This document shows positions 26,863 to 39,196 of a stretch of 64,000 bases of DNA, one piece after another. Origin of the DNA: Mesodorylaimus sp. YZB2_4 (lineage: Eukaryota; Nematoda; Enoplea; Dorylaimida; Dorylaimidae). The notes under the pieces are model-generated. The model had not been told where the DNA came from, made no database searches, and saw nothing but the letters and a program-made list of their open reading frames with translations. Each line of letters opens with the position of its first letter. The stretch's first letter is position 1. The stretch covers positions 868,001-932,000 of the forward strand of contig JASANH010001668.1 in NCBI GenBank assembly GCA_030248295.1. Reading direction: 5' to 3'. Both the position numbers and the translations under genes were made by a program.

Positions 26863-27282
26863 CTATTTTGCGAGTTTAACAGCGTGAGCCAGGCGAATGC
26901 GTCGAAAGAATTCTAATCGCGCCACAGTTACAGTAGGACTGTAGAGATTAACTAGAACTCCCTTTAAATCGCCCGCCTGCACATATAGCGTCAGGCACTG
27001 GCCCTCACGATCTCTCCGAACACGATTAATTTTCACGTTCAGGCCTCGCCGAAATATGATAGCTACCCCACATGCATTATTTGTGCCATGTGAGTAATAG
27101 ATACTGCGGGAAACACCCAATTGCTGTTGCCAAGCGACTTCCTGACTTTCCACGCTGTGTGTTTCTTGCAGGAAACTGGTATAAAACTTCCTTTCCTCCA
27201 ACCAAATAAATATCTTCTTCCTTTTTAGTTCCGAACTCATTCCACGCACGTTAGTAGCAGCTAGCACAAAATTATACGCCAT
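26863..27282 (-). pseudogene. L1-like endonuclease fragment of a LINE
   Basis: A 139-codon minus-strand frame begins MAYNFVLAATNVRGMSSELK and continues FLQETHS, SHGTNNACGVAIIF and LVNLYSP. This is the first third of an exonuclease-endonuclease-phosphatase domain as found in L1/Tx1 LINEs (N of NVRG, E of QET). It ends before the GDFN and SDH motifs and no reverse transcriptase follows, so it is a 5' piece. It is a different lineage from the LINE at 16-19 kb. Confidence 0.65.
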
Positions 27283-29210
27283 GACGGTTATGTGTGTGCA
27301 CGGTACACTGTGCCTGCCACAATTTTATGCATTCAATAGGCTCCCTGGACACGCCACCCCACGTGGGTGGTATGGTTTAAGGTGAATGTGAACGCGTGCC
27401 CCCTACGAGCCGCCGAATCGGCAATTATAGAAAACTCTAAGTAACTAGTTAGCTATACACAATATTAAACTAATCTGGTTTATGATTATCGTTCCTTGGG
27501 CACTTGCTGTGTAGCCAACTTAAAACAGATCTATAATTCGATAAGAAGCATGCTGAAACAATGTTCACCAGATTCAGTCCAGAGCTGTGGCGACCCCCGC
27601 TTAAGATAAAGGTGCCAGATTTTTTTGATATTCCAATCGAGTGACCTGACTCTGGCTGCTCTGGACCCCACCTCTTCGCTATAAAAAAGATACCAGATTC
27701 TAAAACTAGATTTTCAGGGCGGGCTAGGGTCCAAGCGATCAGAAGATAGTTTAGGCAAAAGCTCAACTAACTAAAATAGAAGAGAAACCAGATTCTGGAG
27801 CATGATTTTTTCTGATGCCATTTGAATAAGTGTGCGTGCTCGTGGTGTATTCACTTGTCTTGGTGGTACACTGTTCCCTCCCCCACCCGCGTGTAAACAC
27901 ATATTGGCATGACAGTCAATAGAGGGCCGGTTATCACACGAGCACACACATGGAGTATGTAGCAGACAAGAGGCAAACAAAAAGAAAGAAAAAAAAGACC
28001 GTGTCAAGAAGGAACATCAAATCAGGCATCCTACCAATTGCACGTATGCAGCGTTTAACGTATAGTACATGGGCGACGCATACTACGATACGTATGTATA
28101 AAAATAACCCTGGTGTCGCACCTTCCCAGCAATACCGAGAGCAGCAAGAAATCGGTCGAGGCCAAAACAAGTGCATCATGAAAAGTGTACTGTCGGCAAT
28201 TTCACCACAACTTATTTCCGGCCCTCTGCTCAAAAGCACGAAAAAAACCAAGGATCACTTACGAGCCAATTTTCCTCCTTTCTCCTGAACCGACCCACCA
28301 CCACTACGATGTTGGAACCGACGTTTGCGTTCATCCCGTTGCTTCGAGGTTAGGTCGTCAGCCCAGCGAATAGGATTGATCAGCTTTCCGCTCTTCCCAG
28401 ATTCTTTGCATGATCCCTGACCGTCTGTTTGTTTGGTAAAATCGATATCGATCGAAAAACCTTTTGGAAAAAGGTGAAACCTTTTTCCCGGATGTTTCGT
28501 TGTGTTTATGTGAAAGCTGGAAAAAATCAATTTGCTGCAGCAGGTTAGACCCGAGCAGACGTTTTGTGCATAGTCCCTTGGCTCATGCAATCAATAAGTA
28601 GGTCTTCTGGAAACAGGCAGGTGCAAAGCCGTGATAGAAATGCCATAACACCAGCCCCTACTGTAGTGTACAGTGAGGCAAAGCCATGACAAAAATAGCG
28701 ACAGGGAGTCGATTTGATAAATTCGATAAACTTAGACAGTCAGAATACCAGTGTCCTCCTGCATTGGAACCCTTATGCGAACTGTTCAAACAACCTTGGA
28801 AACGGCATTATTTGAGTCATCGAGCGCATGACAGTTGGGATAAAATCAGTGGGACATGAATGCACTTGACTGTTATCATGCCTCACTTCAAATCCTTCCG
28901 CATTTACTTCATTTTTTGTCGTGCAACGATTGTGTAGATTGTGAGCCGTCATCCTCTTGGACAGGAAATTTTGGCTGGTTCAGGGCAATAAAAATGCAGC
29001 CGCACTTCTACGTTGCGTGTGTGAAATTTGCGGCGCAGTGCGTTGGAGAATGCACCTCGGAAATCATCTCGCTCTCACTACAAGAACGTCATGCAAATCT
29101 TGTGTGCTGCCCGCAAGGAATCCTGCGTGATGCCGGCCTCCGACAAGAACGCAAATAAAATAAATCTCGAGGCGAGAACGGGGAGACATAAGCAACTGAT
29201 TTAGACTGAC
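27283..29210. other. No gene recognised
   Basis: Only short, mutually overlapping frames without known motifs. A small palindrome lies near 28455-28490 (AACCTTTTGG / CCTTTTTCC words). Nothing ties this stretch to its neighbours. Confidence 0.4.
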
Positions 29211-29318
29211 AATAAGAGTTTTTACGGGGGTTTTCTCATAACGGCATTGGTGTTTGCCTTGTTCGCATAACAATTTAAACACCAATTGTGCTGCGAGAAA
29301 ACACCAAAAACTCTTATT
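29211..29318. repeat. 108-bp imperfect palindrome (small MITE)
   Basis: The ends AATAAGAGTTTTT and AAAAACTCTTATT are exact inverts. The inverted match continues with gaps through GGTTTTCTC / GAGAAAAC and ATTGGTGTTT / AAACACCAAT, about 45 bp on each side. There is no coding capacity. Confidence 0.65.
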
Positions 29319-30125
29319 CTCGGGCAGAGAACACGAATCGATGCTTGTGATCAGCTTTGATGCTTGCTTAAATGATTAGGGAATGACAAACTGCGGAAAG
29401 CAGACATTGACCATTGCCCACTGCTTTAGGCTGTAGAGGCAATGTCACAGTCTCGAGTAGCGCCAACAATTAGGCACAAGGTGGAACATATTTAGGATTT
29501 CATAGCCATGGTACATGGCGAGCATGCCACACGTTCGAGTAAAGAGAGAACGATCTCACAGTCATCAGAAATCCATTCGCCATTTACGCTATGAGAAAAC
29601 CCCTCGTGATATGAGCGATTGGGAAAACTCTAGAAGACAACATAAGCCCACCTGTCAGATAGAGCGGAATGGGCGCTGTGGCTCTGGGGTTCAAGTCTCC
29701 CCGATGATAATGATTTTCGAAAGAAGGCGCATAAAAAAGGAAGCCTATGAAACAAAACAATCAAGTTTTGTCCATTTGTCAATGCTATTGTACACATAAT
29801 AGGGGTTATGGTTGCAATATAAAATTGGAAAGTACGTGAAAAAAGACTTCATTGTTGTTGCACTAAAAATTAGCAAAGCTCTTGGATGGAATGGCCAATA
29901 ATTACCTTTTGCGGTTAGAATCTCGAAACGCTCTCAATTTTCAATGACGCGCCCCTAGAAGCTAAAAGAAGCGTGACGTTTTTCTAAGCCAGCATGGAAG
30001 AGTGCCTTATTGGACGACTATGCGACGTCTGAAGTGGTGGAATTTACATGATCATATTCGACCGCCTGACTGGCTGATTCAGCCATCAGAAGTATCAAAG
30101 GACGAAATTATCGCGTGAATTGCAA

Positions 30126-30660
30126 TATAGTCGAGTCCGCTTAGTATCACCAGCTCCAGACGGGAAGAAAATGTGACAATATCCGGACTGTGACTTAAAC
30201 CGAAGCACACTCTGAAACGGCCCAAACTTTACTTTTATGCGTTTCATCGCCATTTCGTATTATTTCGTATATTCCTAGCGTTTTTAAAGATGAAACGCTT
30301 TTTCAAAAGTTTTTCTAACCAAAAAAAATCCAGATTATGGGGATGCTAGATCAAAGCTGAAGCTTAATTAAAGGTGCCATGCGCCTTCATGCAAGCGTTT
30401 TCTCGCGAAAAATCCTAGTTTTTGACGATTCCGCATTTGTTTCAGACTGCCAAGAGTGAAAATGTGACTCTTTTCTCATGCTTATTCCGCTTGGCCAAGA
30501 AATATATGCGACAATAAGCGGACTAAGCCAAAGTAAGCATGATAACAAGCGAACTTAATACGCATACAAATTATAGGGAAGAAGTTCGGGACTTTGGAAA
30601 CCTGTGATGATAAGCGGACTGTGACATTATACGGTGTGACTATAAGTGGACTCGACTGTA
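30126..30660. mobile_element. MITE, CAGTCGAGTCC family, copy 1 (535 bp)
   Basis: Terminal repeats TATAGTCGAGTCCGCTTA (left) and the inverse of TAAGTGGACTCGACTGTA (right) lie at a TA dinucleotide. The interior matches the copies at 36639 and 43666 (ATCCGGACTGTGACTT, CCGAAGCACACTCT, CCTAGCGTTTTTAAAGA). TA target and CAGT.GAGTCC ends suggest a Tc1/mariner/pogo-type MITE. There is no coding sequence. Confidence 0.8.
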
Positions 30661-30737
30661 ATTCGTGGTAAAAAAGTATTCGCGTAAGATTGACAAATAT
30701 TGCTAGCCCAATTAGAAACCTCACATTCGAGATTTAC

Positions 30738-30848
30738 CACGTCATAAGTCGCCAAGAATGATTGGATTGACTCCAGTGGGATTCAAATAACGTAAGCGAT
30801 AATTGAAAAAGGATCCCCTGGAGACGACGTGCAGTGTTTCATGCAATG
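30738..30848 (-). pseudogene. Relic of M8 protease exon 1
   Basis: On the minus strand this reads LHETLHVVSRGSFFNYRLRY, then NPTG, and near its end a TGA stop just before the RG|GT donor. It is the 3' end of exon 1 of the M8/kringle genes, closest to paralogue A, with the donor site kept. Sequence upstream of it is replaced by an LTR-element gag relic at about 30870, so the rest of the exon is gone. It marks a former extra gene copy or a gene conversion/duplication scar. Confidence 0.75.
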
Positions 30849-30869
30849 TTTACAGCTCCAAAGCATGCT

Positions 30870-31870
30870 CCGCCAAAAACGAATATTATCGTGCCACTCG
30901 AATTGAGACCACGAGAACCAGTCACTGGTTGAAATCTTGATGGTGGGGACGTCACACCGGTCGGGCTGTTCTTTGGGACTGCGGCGGGTCGTTGGCGCGA
31001 ATGTCTGGGTTGTGACGAGCATAGGCGGGGCACACAGGAATGACTCTGGTTCTAGGTCGGTGACCTTCCTGAGCAGAGGAACGGATATCAGACCGCTTAC
31101 TCTGCTCGTGGTGACCGCTTTCGACTTGGCCAGCTCGGTCTGCATTGCTTGAATTTGTGACTCGAGAATGGACATCTTGAGGAGATCTTGGGCGGACCTT
31201 GCACGTTTCCTCAGCAATGTCTGCTCTCATTGAATCTGCTGCAGCGCGTTCTCAGGACTGTGTCTCTTCGTCGCAGAGCTGTTTGGCCTGCGTAGCAGAG
31301 ATCTGCTGTCGACGACTTGTGCTAGGCTGACCAGTATTGGCTGGTGGCTGCTGATCGAATTCATCGGCGGGTGTATCGACTGCCATGATCTGGACTGTCG
31401 TTTCTTCGGGTGGCTCTCCATCGGTGGCCTGATCAACATTGGGCAGTTGATCAGCCATTTCGAACGAAATAATCGGCAGAAATCAATTACGTGGGTTGCA
31501 AAGGCTGGATGACGTCGGGTGGGAGTATGATGAAAAATAGGCGGATGAATGCATGGCTCACACGGGTTGAAGACTGGCGATAGGAACCAATATAAAAGAT
31601 TGTGTCCCATGAGAAGAGATTTATTACTCAACCGCACCGAGTACACACAGGAGTAACACTGATTAGTTGAAAGGCACCAAGCCAAAAAGAGTAATAGTGC
31701 ACCAGCTCAAAACAAACAAATAACACAACACACAAAGGGAGACTAGTTCGACTCACAGCAATCACCAACTATCACCAGACAGGCCTAACATCAGACGAAG
31801 TCATATCATTTGCATAACAGACATAACTAGATCTTCATTGCCCCTTACAATACTAAAAGGGCTGACTCAG
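30870..31870 (-). mobile_element. LTR retrotransposon relic: LTR end plus 5' gag
   Basis: The minus-strand frame 31458-31252 starts MADQLPNVDQATDGEPPEET, is rich in Glu, Gln and Pro, and stops at QS. The coding continues in another frame (31217 to about 30870) with a coiled-coil-like SILESQIQAMQTELAKSK and ends in KISTSDWFSWSQFEW, a pattern of retroelement gag N-termini. Upstream at about 31500-31870 a leader holds AATAAATCTC and, past ACACAATC, a TTGGTTCCTATCGCCAG stretch that could be a primer-binding site. The element is cut off at the M8 exon relic. Class (gypsy or BEL) is not determinable here. Confidence 0.5.
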
Positions 31871-33004
31871 CACGAGAGCAGACAACAGAAGGTTTGACAA
31901 ATCAGGATATCACTGTCGATAACAGCGCCATTGTCCCTGGTAATCTGTTGTTTCAACGCGGCTTGTACTGTACATTCAAGTATTTGAATTCTGGATTCTG
32001 GTTTGTGGGTGTCAAGATGTCAAGGTATCAGTATTTCGGTAAAGAATGCTCACAATCATGTAGGCATTGCATATTTTGTATACATCGGTTATTTTCAAAA
32101 CATGGCGAAAACGATTGACAAGTAGGTCCCAACAACCACCCTAATGACGACAAGCTAGAGGCGCTATGACATCTCATAGAAGATTTCGACGCAAAAGTTT
32201 CGACAGGCTTTTCGCCTCAACTTTTTTACTTTTTCACCCTTAACTCATTTCACCAAAGATATTTTGACGCAATACATTTTATTTCGATACGAGAATAGAA
32301 ATATTTTGAGCGAGATTCGGGAAGGGCTGGGACAATGCATCACTGAAGCTAATATGTACTGCCAAGCGTGATGATAAAAATGTAGCGTACTGCCCACAAA
32401 AGAAGTCAAAACTATAGCGGTCCTTTCAAGAATATGAGATATTTTCGCACCGATCAGCTGCCCGTATAGGCAGCTCGCTCCTACCGCCAGGAAGGCCCAA
32501 CATTTTTGCGACAAGCACCTTTATGATTCGACACAAAGGATGATGGATTATTTTACTGGATTACATGGATTACAGGCTCTCGCTCTTCTGGAGCAGCGAC
32601 TTCTGTAGTTAAAACTGTAGTAATGATGCCAATATCTTACAGTATTATCCAGTAGTAAAGACGTCGCCAAGGGCTTGGGATTTTTTTATCCGACTTTGGG
32701 CTTACGATTAGTTAGACGTAGCCGCTAGATGAATATCGCGGGACCTACGCTCTGATATTCCGACATTGTCGAATTGTCTTGCCGTGAAATCTGCGTCGAA
32801 AAGAACTAGGTCGCAAGCGCGCAACGCCACTGCAGTAATGCTAGACAATTTAAGTAAACCTGTTATGCGAAGCAAATCTGAAAACGGCGTCCTCTTCGCG
32901 CTAGCTTTCGAGTCGAGAGATGCGGAAAACTTCTTGAAGTTTTTTACTCATAATCAAGTTCAAAAAAAACATTTGTGAACTTATAAGCGCTTAAAATCGT
33001 TGCA
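31871..33004. other. No gene recognised
   Basis: 3' flank of M8 paralogue B. Short frames such as 31894-32118 and 32245-32514 have no known motif. No polyadenylation signal was found close to the stop at 33005. Confidence 0.4.
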
Positions 33005-36000
33005 TCAAAAAAATGAGCGCAGTGTTTTTTTTACTAGAATCATCATACCGGGGACAAGTGTTTTACAAACCAGACTACAACTTCCTGTAGATGCGGGAAC
33101 ATCGATGTCAGGTCCCTCCACCTTACCAACAAATCCTGCACCGCCTGGCTTCTCACAAACTGAATAATAGTCAGGGCAGATCAGATCGCCCTTATTCGGT
33201 TGGCTGCAGCCCAAAGCAGTCCAATCATATTTTACTGGAAAGAAAGTGGTGTATATGCATAGAGCTGCCATATATTGAACCGAAAAAACAAATTACCTGG
33301 AGTATCCTTGCATCGGTGAAAACATGATTCGTACCGAACTTTATCATCAGTTGTGTAACACCATGGACCGTAAGCATAACCGTCAGGGTTGCGACAAAAA
33401 TTGTGATTGCCCTCAGAGCTAGCAAAAATATTCCAAGGTTCAAAATCCTTCTCATTTGGGCTGCAACTGACCTGTAACCATGCTTTTGCGGCCTCTGCGA
33501 CTGCCAGTTCTGACATTGTCGACCACTCCACGTTGTCGACTTGTTGCGGTATAGCTTGTTTTTGAATTGATCTTCTGTATAGCAAGGATACATCGGGTCT
33601 GGAAAACACTCAATCTTAAAGAGTCATTGGATTATAGGCGGATATAACATTACCATTTGGTGGAGCAGGCGGCTTGCAAGTAGTACTTGTCGTGCACTTG
33701 GTCTTCCCATTTAATACAGTAAATTCAATGCCCTTGTTCCTGCCCTTGCATTGCATGATCACACACGCAGGCCACAGTCCGTCTGTCTCTTGGCCACTCG
33801 AGGTCTGTCGTTTAACATTCATGAATGTGATGCACATTGCTTTGCGTCCTATGGCAACACCAGCATTACGTGCTTCCTGCGACAGCCAATCGAATTTTTC
33901 ACAATCAGTTTCAGCAAACGGCACAGTGATTTCGTAATAAAAAACAGGGCAATCCATTGATCTGACACCGCGTGACGCGCATTGCAGACGAACCAAACCA
34001 TCGGGTGTGCAAGCACGCTGGAAATACGTCGAGCACATGATTTGGGGAGAGAAGGGGAATTCAAATTGGGGTGGGAGAAAAAAGATTGTTTTTTTTGGTC
34101 GGTGTGGAAAGAATTATTACAGGTCTAATCATTTTTTTATTTATAAGAGCTTTGTAAAGTCCAGATTGACTCTCTCTAATTCAGTTTCCAGATAGCTTTA
34201 CCCTCGCGTTTCGTGATTTTGTGAAACAAGACCATGTGGTGGGCAAAGGGCACACATTTTCCGTGCGCACAATTTTTTGACTTAAAAAAGCTGCCTTTCG
34301 ATTACTTTTGCTCACAGACATTAAAACGATCCTCGATTGAGTCAAACAAATTCTATCATGGTACATGGATCCAAAAATATTGAGACAAATAGATCCTAGT
34401 GCCCGAGTCGCACATACATATGTAATTCGGAGAAATTTTAAAAAATGAACATTCAAACTTAGTATTAAAAATCGCTGAAATCTAACTCTTTACCTGCCAC
34501 AAGTCGCCAGTTGGATCACAATAGGCACCCACCCACGGCACCTTGGATGGATTGCCACCAGGGCGTTTCGCGTTGGCAATAACTTCATGACAGCTTTTGG
34601 TGGCGACATGGCAATAGCTGCCTGGCTGACCACTCGCATCGAACATCATCGGCTCCGCTTTGGACATGTCGACTTCGTACCAGCCAGAATCTTTCAGTGC
34701 GGCCAAAGTCAAATTTGACAAAACTGTTTTCCTTATCAAACTTGGGCCCATTATCTCATCTGGAAACAGCCTTATACTCCAGTGTGTATCATCTCTAATA
34801 ATTGCTTCGTTGCTAGATTTTATGTTGACAGACACTTCAGCACCAGCTAAATTTGGACACTGAAAGTAACTTGCAGCCACTTGCTTGACAGTGGGTGATA
34901 TGACCAGATATGTTTCGAAAGATGATCTACTGCCGTTTTTATGCAGCCAATCATACGTCACCTTCTGCCATGTTAAGTTTTCAGCTAAAACGTTATTAAA
35001 GCAAATTATTCCATTGATCAATAAAAAAAAGACAAAAAATTTTGAAAGCACGCTTTTTAAATTTATTACTAGGTACAAAAAAATTTTTAACAGGCTGTAT
35101 GTGTCGTGCGCACAACGAAGTCTGCTAATCAGAGCAGCAACCAGGCTCTCTCTGCTAATTGGTCAACGTCTCCCGTAGCACATCTTATCGATAGCAGACA
35201 GTAAAAATTTTTCGGGTGAAGGACTTTTCATGTACAGCGGCGACAAAAACTAGTCCACCAATTTTTAAGACGTTCCATTCTTGAACTCTAAAATGCGATT
35301 ATCAAAAAAATTATGTTGCGGCCACATGTCTGCGTGGGAATAAAAAATTCACATGACTGTTGTATTTTTTACTCTTCAAATGAGTAGATTATGACTGCCA
35401 GCTACTGAAAGAGCTACTGAAAACTCCAAGACTTATGAACACGACCGTGTTTTTCATTCCATCTTGCAGTAATAGAGCAGCTGCTTTACTGCCCAAAAAG
35501 CTGTGACTCCTTTAATTCCACAGCTTCAGAAGAGGCATTTTCTAGATAACGTGAGCACTGCCGAGGCTTACCTCGGTCGATGTCGATAAGTTTATCGAAA
35601 TCTCCTCCCCACGGATTTAAATATGGGGAGCGATAATTGAATAAAGAACCACGAGAGAGAATATGCAGGGTTTCATGCAATAATACAGTTGTTGTATGGT
35701 TAGGTATGACCTGGCTTGGCTGAGCGCAAAACGTAATTCGACCATGGGTTGCCCGGTCAGTTGCGTCTGGTATACATGTAGCTGCGTTAGCAATCGCATC
35801 AGGACGACATGTGCTAGCTTCACCAGGCATAACGACTCGGACAAATATGACCAGGTTAGGCTTCTTGGCGTTCGCTATTCGTGCTTTATTACTCGGACCA
35901 GTGAGGCTGACACCATCTTCAAGGAGCGGACGCGAGCGATTGACAATGCACGGGAGGAGGTAGTCGTTAGGGACCACCCAATCGCCACACTTGGCAGGAA

Positions 36001-36412
36001 ATTCGCAACTTACATCAAATATCTCCCAAAGTCGCGGAAAACGAACATCGTCCAGAGGCGGACCTTTTAAAATTTTTCTCAACATTTCATTGACTTCGTT
36101 AAAAGCTTTAATCAAAATTAATTCATTTTCTCGAGTCGAGCTCGGGGACATGACGTAATGGATGTGAAACGGAGTCCAAGACTGGCGATTCTGCGGTGCA
36201 ACCGCGGATGGGCGGGAAGGCTGATCAATTCGTTGACGTGTTCGGTCCTCTAATTGCACACCACCACATTCTGTTCTGGTTAATTGATGGTTCAACTGGC
36301 TGATTGGTAGTTGAATTTGTGAATTTCTGTTTTCTATTAAATCAAAAGCCGATAATATCAATAATGTAAAGAATATTTGCATTACAGTCGTCAAGTGCAG
36401 TGATGTGCGCAA
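33005..36412 (-). CDS. Leishmanolysin-type (M8) metalloprotease with C-terminal kringle, paralogue B (compact)
   Basis: Six exons: 36412-35572, 34984-34494, 34017-33654, 33598-33472, 33418-33297 and 33234-33005, joining to 724 residues. An internal Met at 36382 ([13 protein letters not shown]) gives a better signal-peptide start and lines up with the starts of the other copies, which would make 714. Zinc motif HETLH is 246-250; the third His is probably H348 ([17 protein letters not shown]). [11 protein letters not shown] follows in exon 2. The Cys-rich segment spans about 445-565 and the kringle 566-647 ([42 protein letters not shown]). The tail 649-724 has [26 protein letters not shown] and a weakly hydrophobic end. 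Introns are 587, 476, 55, 53 and 62 bp with no large insertion, so this copy best shows the ancestral layout. It is likely a secreted or surface protease; the kringle may bind substrate, but that is inference. Confidence 0.9.
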
Positions 36413-36638
36413 CTACTCTTTTGCGGTCAGCCCTATGAAAAAAATTCAGCCTTGAAAAAGGCGCATATAACGTGGCAAATCGAATAAGCCACAGGCTTTG
36501 TAGAGTGCTTTGATATCGAGCTTTCTTGGCTATAAAACATTTATTGATCATGTTAGCACCTCCTTTTTTCTGTACTGTTATGCGTAATCTGATCGTAAGC
36601 CGTACGACCAGGTTATGCCTTGCGTAAGTGAAAAATGA

Positions 36639-37171
36639 TACAGTTGAGTCCGCTTAGTATCTCCAGGTCCGGACGGAACGAAAGTGTTACACTATCCGGA
36701 CTATGACTTCAACCGAAGCACACTCTAAAACGGCCAAAACTTCACTTTTATGCTTTTTAATGCCATTTTGAATCATTTTCGTATATTCCTAGCGTTTTTA
36801 AAGACGAGGCGCTTTTTCAAAAGTTTTTGTAACCAAAGCAATCAGAATTGTGAGGATCAGTCATATCAAAGCTAAAGCATAAAGGTGCCATGCACCTTCA
36901 TGCAAGCGTTTTCTGGCTAGTAATCCTAGTTTTTGACGATTTTGCACTTGTTTCAAACTGCCAAGAGTGTTAATGCGACGCTTTTCTCATACTTATCCCG
37001 CCTGGCCAAAGAAATTTATGTAACAAAAAGGGGACTGGGACAAATTCAGCGTGATAATAAGCGAGTTCAAAATACACTCAGAGTACAGGGGAAAACTCGG
37101 GACTTCGGAAACCTGTGATAATAACCGAAATGTGACATCATCCGGTGTGACTATAAGTGGACTCGACTGTA
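36639..37171. mobile_element. MITE, CAGTCGAGTCC family, copy 2 (533 bp)
   Basis: Ends TACAGTTGAGTCCGCTTA and TAAGTGGACTCGACTGTA with TA at both borders. The interior is collinear with the 30126 copy (AACCGAAGCACACTCTAAAA, CCTAGCGTTTTTAAAGACG, GCCATGCACCTTCATGCAAG). It lies 0.2 kb upstream of M8 paralogue B and in the same orientation as copy 1. Confidence 0.8.
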
Positions 37172-37204
37172 TCTATATTCTTTGGAGGTACATGTAAAAA
37201 CATG

Positions 37205-37560
37205 TAAAACGTGTAAAAAGATATGGGTTTCACATGTAAAAAGATATGGGTTTCAAATGAGACCATACGCGTCAAAAATAAGTGTCTCAGATATTGTCAC
37301 GACTCGCACAAACTCGTACAGATTATGGTTCCTTTCATACATCGATCCTTGGCTTTCTGACAAAATTTGTTAGATGGTTTGGAAGTTCGATACAAAGGAA
37401 TTTGTTGTTTCATGGAGGTGCAGAGTATAATTGGAAGGCTCTTTTGAATTCCATTCCAGCGTCCAGATTAATTTTGTGGTTATTTTATCATTGACAAAAA
37501 TGTGTCCCTGCAGCAATGCCAAATATGTTTTCTCATACTTTACACTTACTGAAGAGTGGT
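37205..37560. mobile_element. Fragment of the TTAA-bounded element found at 59252-61600
   Basis: Two blocks are shared. ATGGGTTTCAAATGAGACCAT with GCGTCAAAAATAAGTG (37240-37285) matches the inverted arms. The block 37370-37550 (GGTTTGGAAGTTCGA, TTGTTTCATGGAG, TTGAATTCCATTCCAGC, GCAGCAATGCCAAATATG) matches the interior at about 60640-60850 on the other strand. It is an internally deleted copy without its left end. Confidence 0.6.
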
Positions 37561-37609
37561 ATCAGTGTGTCTGCTTGGTTATGACGTTGTGTCTGTCCAA
37601 GGCGACTTC

Positions 37610-38125
37610 CGGGGGGGGGGGGGGGAGGGGGATGCACTGACCATATTCAGGTCATACTAAATTTTGTCCATCAACCGTTTCTTTGGCTGGCCTTAGGAAC
37701 GGCGACCTGCAGGGCGACCCGCATCGCTGTCTTGGCAGCAGCCCCAGTGCTGCAACGGTTCGGTATTCGTCTCTCCGTATTACTTGGGAGAAAATGCCTG
37801 GACTCGTCCCGGGTTCGATCCCCGGGGACGGAGGTCGGTTTGAGAACCATAAATCCTCGCTGACCTTGCCCGCCAGGCCGCGAGAGACTCACTCAGTACC
37901 CAAGAGGTGCTCCTAGTGAAGAGACGCACGCCAAACGAGTAGACAGTCTCGGCTGTCGGACACCGGCAGGGTTCGAAGCCCACCCGCCATCGTCCGAGGA
38001 AGTCGGCGTCCTGTCCAGGATGGCCTCTCGTGGAGGCGCTCCTTGTGGAGACACGCAGAGGGAAGCTGCAGTGTGTGACGGTCTAAGCAGGAAGCAGGGC
38101 TCGCACAGCCCTGCTTCCTGCTTAG
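37610..38125. repeat. Poly-G run, tRNA-derived SINE-like segment and a 19-bp hairpin
   Basis: A G-run at 37611-37630 is followed by a GC-rich block. Around 37745 a CCCCAGTGCTGCAACGGTT A-box-like stretch is followed at 37812-37822 by a perfect B box (GGTTCGATCCC) in a CCGGG..CCCGG stem, with CTCCGT..ACGGAG flanking pairing. This looks like a class II tRNA-derived SINE head. At 38083-38125 two 19-bp arms (CTAAGCAGGAAGCAGGGCT and its exact complement) fold around a 5-base loop. Confidence 0.5.
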
Positions 38126-39196
38126 AAGGTTTGACTGCTGGCTCGCTAGAGGCAAAACAGGCTTCAGCCAACAAAAACTTTTAAACAAGAAAACAAAAAA
38201 TCGCTGTCTTGGCTACTGAGTAGCCGGCACGTTGGATCACTGGAATTAGAAGGCTTATTCGCAAATCCCACGATGACTTCTACTTACAGTAGGATGCTTC
38301 GATAAGTCACAGGCTTTGGAGATTTCAGGCTTTCCTGGAGATAAAATATTTTCCGCTCGTGTCTATCATCTAAACTTTCTATACTGTCATGCTAGATCTG
38401 ATCGTAACGACTTGCTTGCAGAATGTCCTCAGCCTAAGATGCACAGTCTAAAATGCACGCTACCCTAGTCAACAAGCTGCTCCCCAGTTTTCTCTTTTGC
38501 AAACACTTGTCATGGCCTTGGGCGCGTCCGCAGGAACAAAAGAAGTTTATGAAACATCTGTTACATAAGATTTCGCAGTCACAGTAGAACTCCTGGAAAC
38601 TGCTGGCGGGTCGTGTACCATTGATACAGTTTAGGAAAAAAGCGTGTAAAGTTAGCGTGGATTTTTTGCGTGTAACAGACGTCTATTTGGTCACTCACCT
38701 GGCCTACAGTCCTGCTAACGTGGCACAAAAATCCAAAAGCGGCTGTGGCGGCCATGCAAGAGGTCTTGCCTAAAATGCTGTTGAAAACTTCCTTGATGAT
38801 TTGTTCAATATATGGGTCAAGAGGAATCGCGCTAAAAGTGCTCCATAAAGACGTAATAAAAAATCTTCGAAATCTTGTACTACCAAAAACTCTCAGATGA
38901 CCCTCGTATAGTGCGCAAGATGCTTGCGCCTACCAATTATCTCGGGTTAGCTTGTGCGTCTTGGCCACCAATGAAATAAAGGGCAACGGACTTATTTTTT
39001 ACTGCTGTATCTATAGCTGGATGGCTGTAAAAGCAGTGAAAAAGAATTCTGAAAAATATCCGGAAACTAGTGGGATTTAGCTCAGCATTTCATTGTTTCT
39101 TCTGCCACTGCTCTTTTAGAAGCTAAGGCAAGTAAGCAGTCGGACAGCTAGTGATCATATTTACTGTACGCTGTGATGAAAGATTAATGAAGGGGG
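38126..39196. other. No gene recognised
   Basis: No open frame of interest and no repeat that I could match elsewhere in the window. Confidence 0.4.

Noticed and set aside
37733-37834. Functional class II tRNA gene
   Set aside because: The B box is perfect, but acceptor pairing is offset and the anticodon arm is unclear; a SINE head fits better.
38083-38125. Bacterial-type terminator hairpin
   Set aside because: The window is eukaryotic and no T-run or gene end lies next to it.
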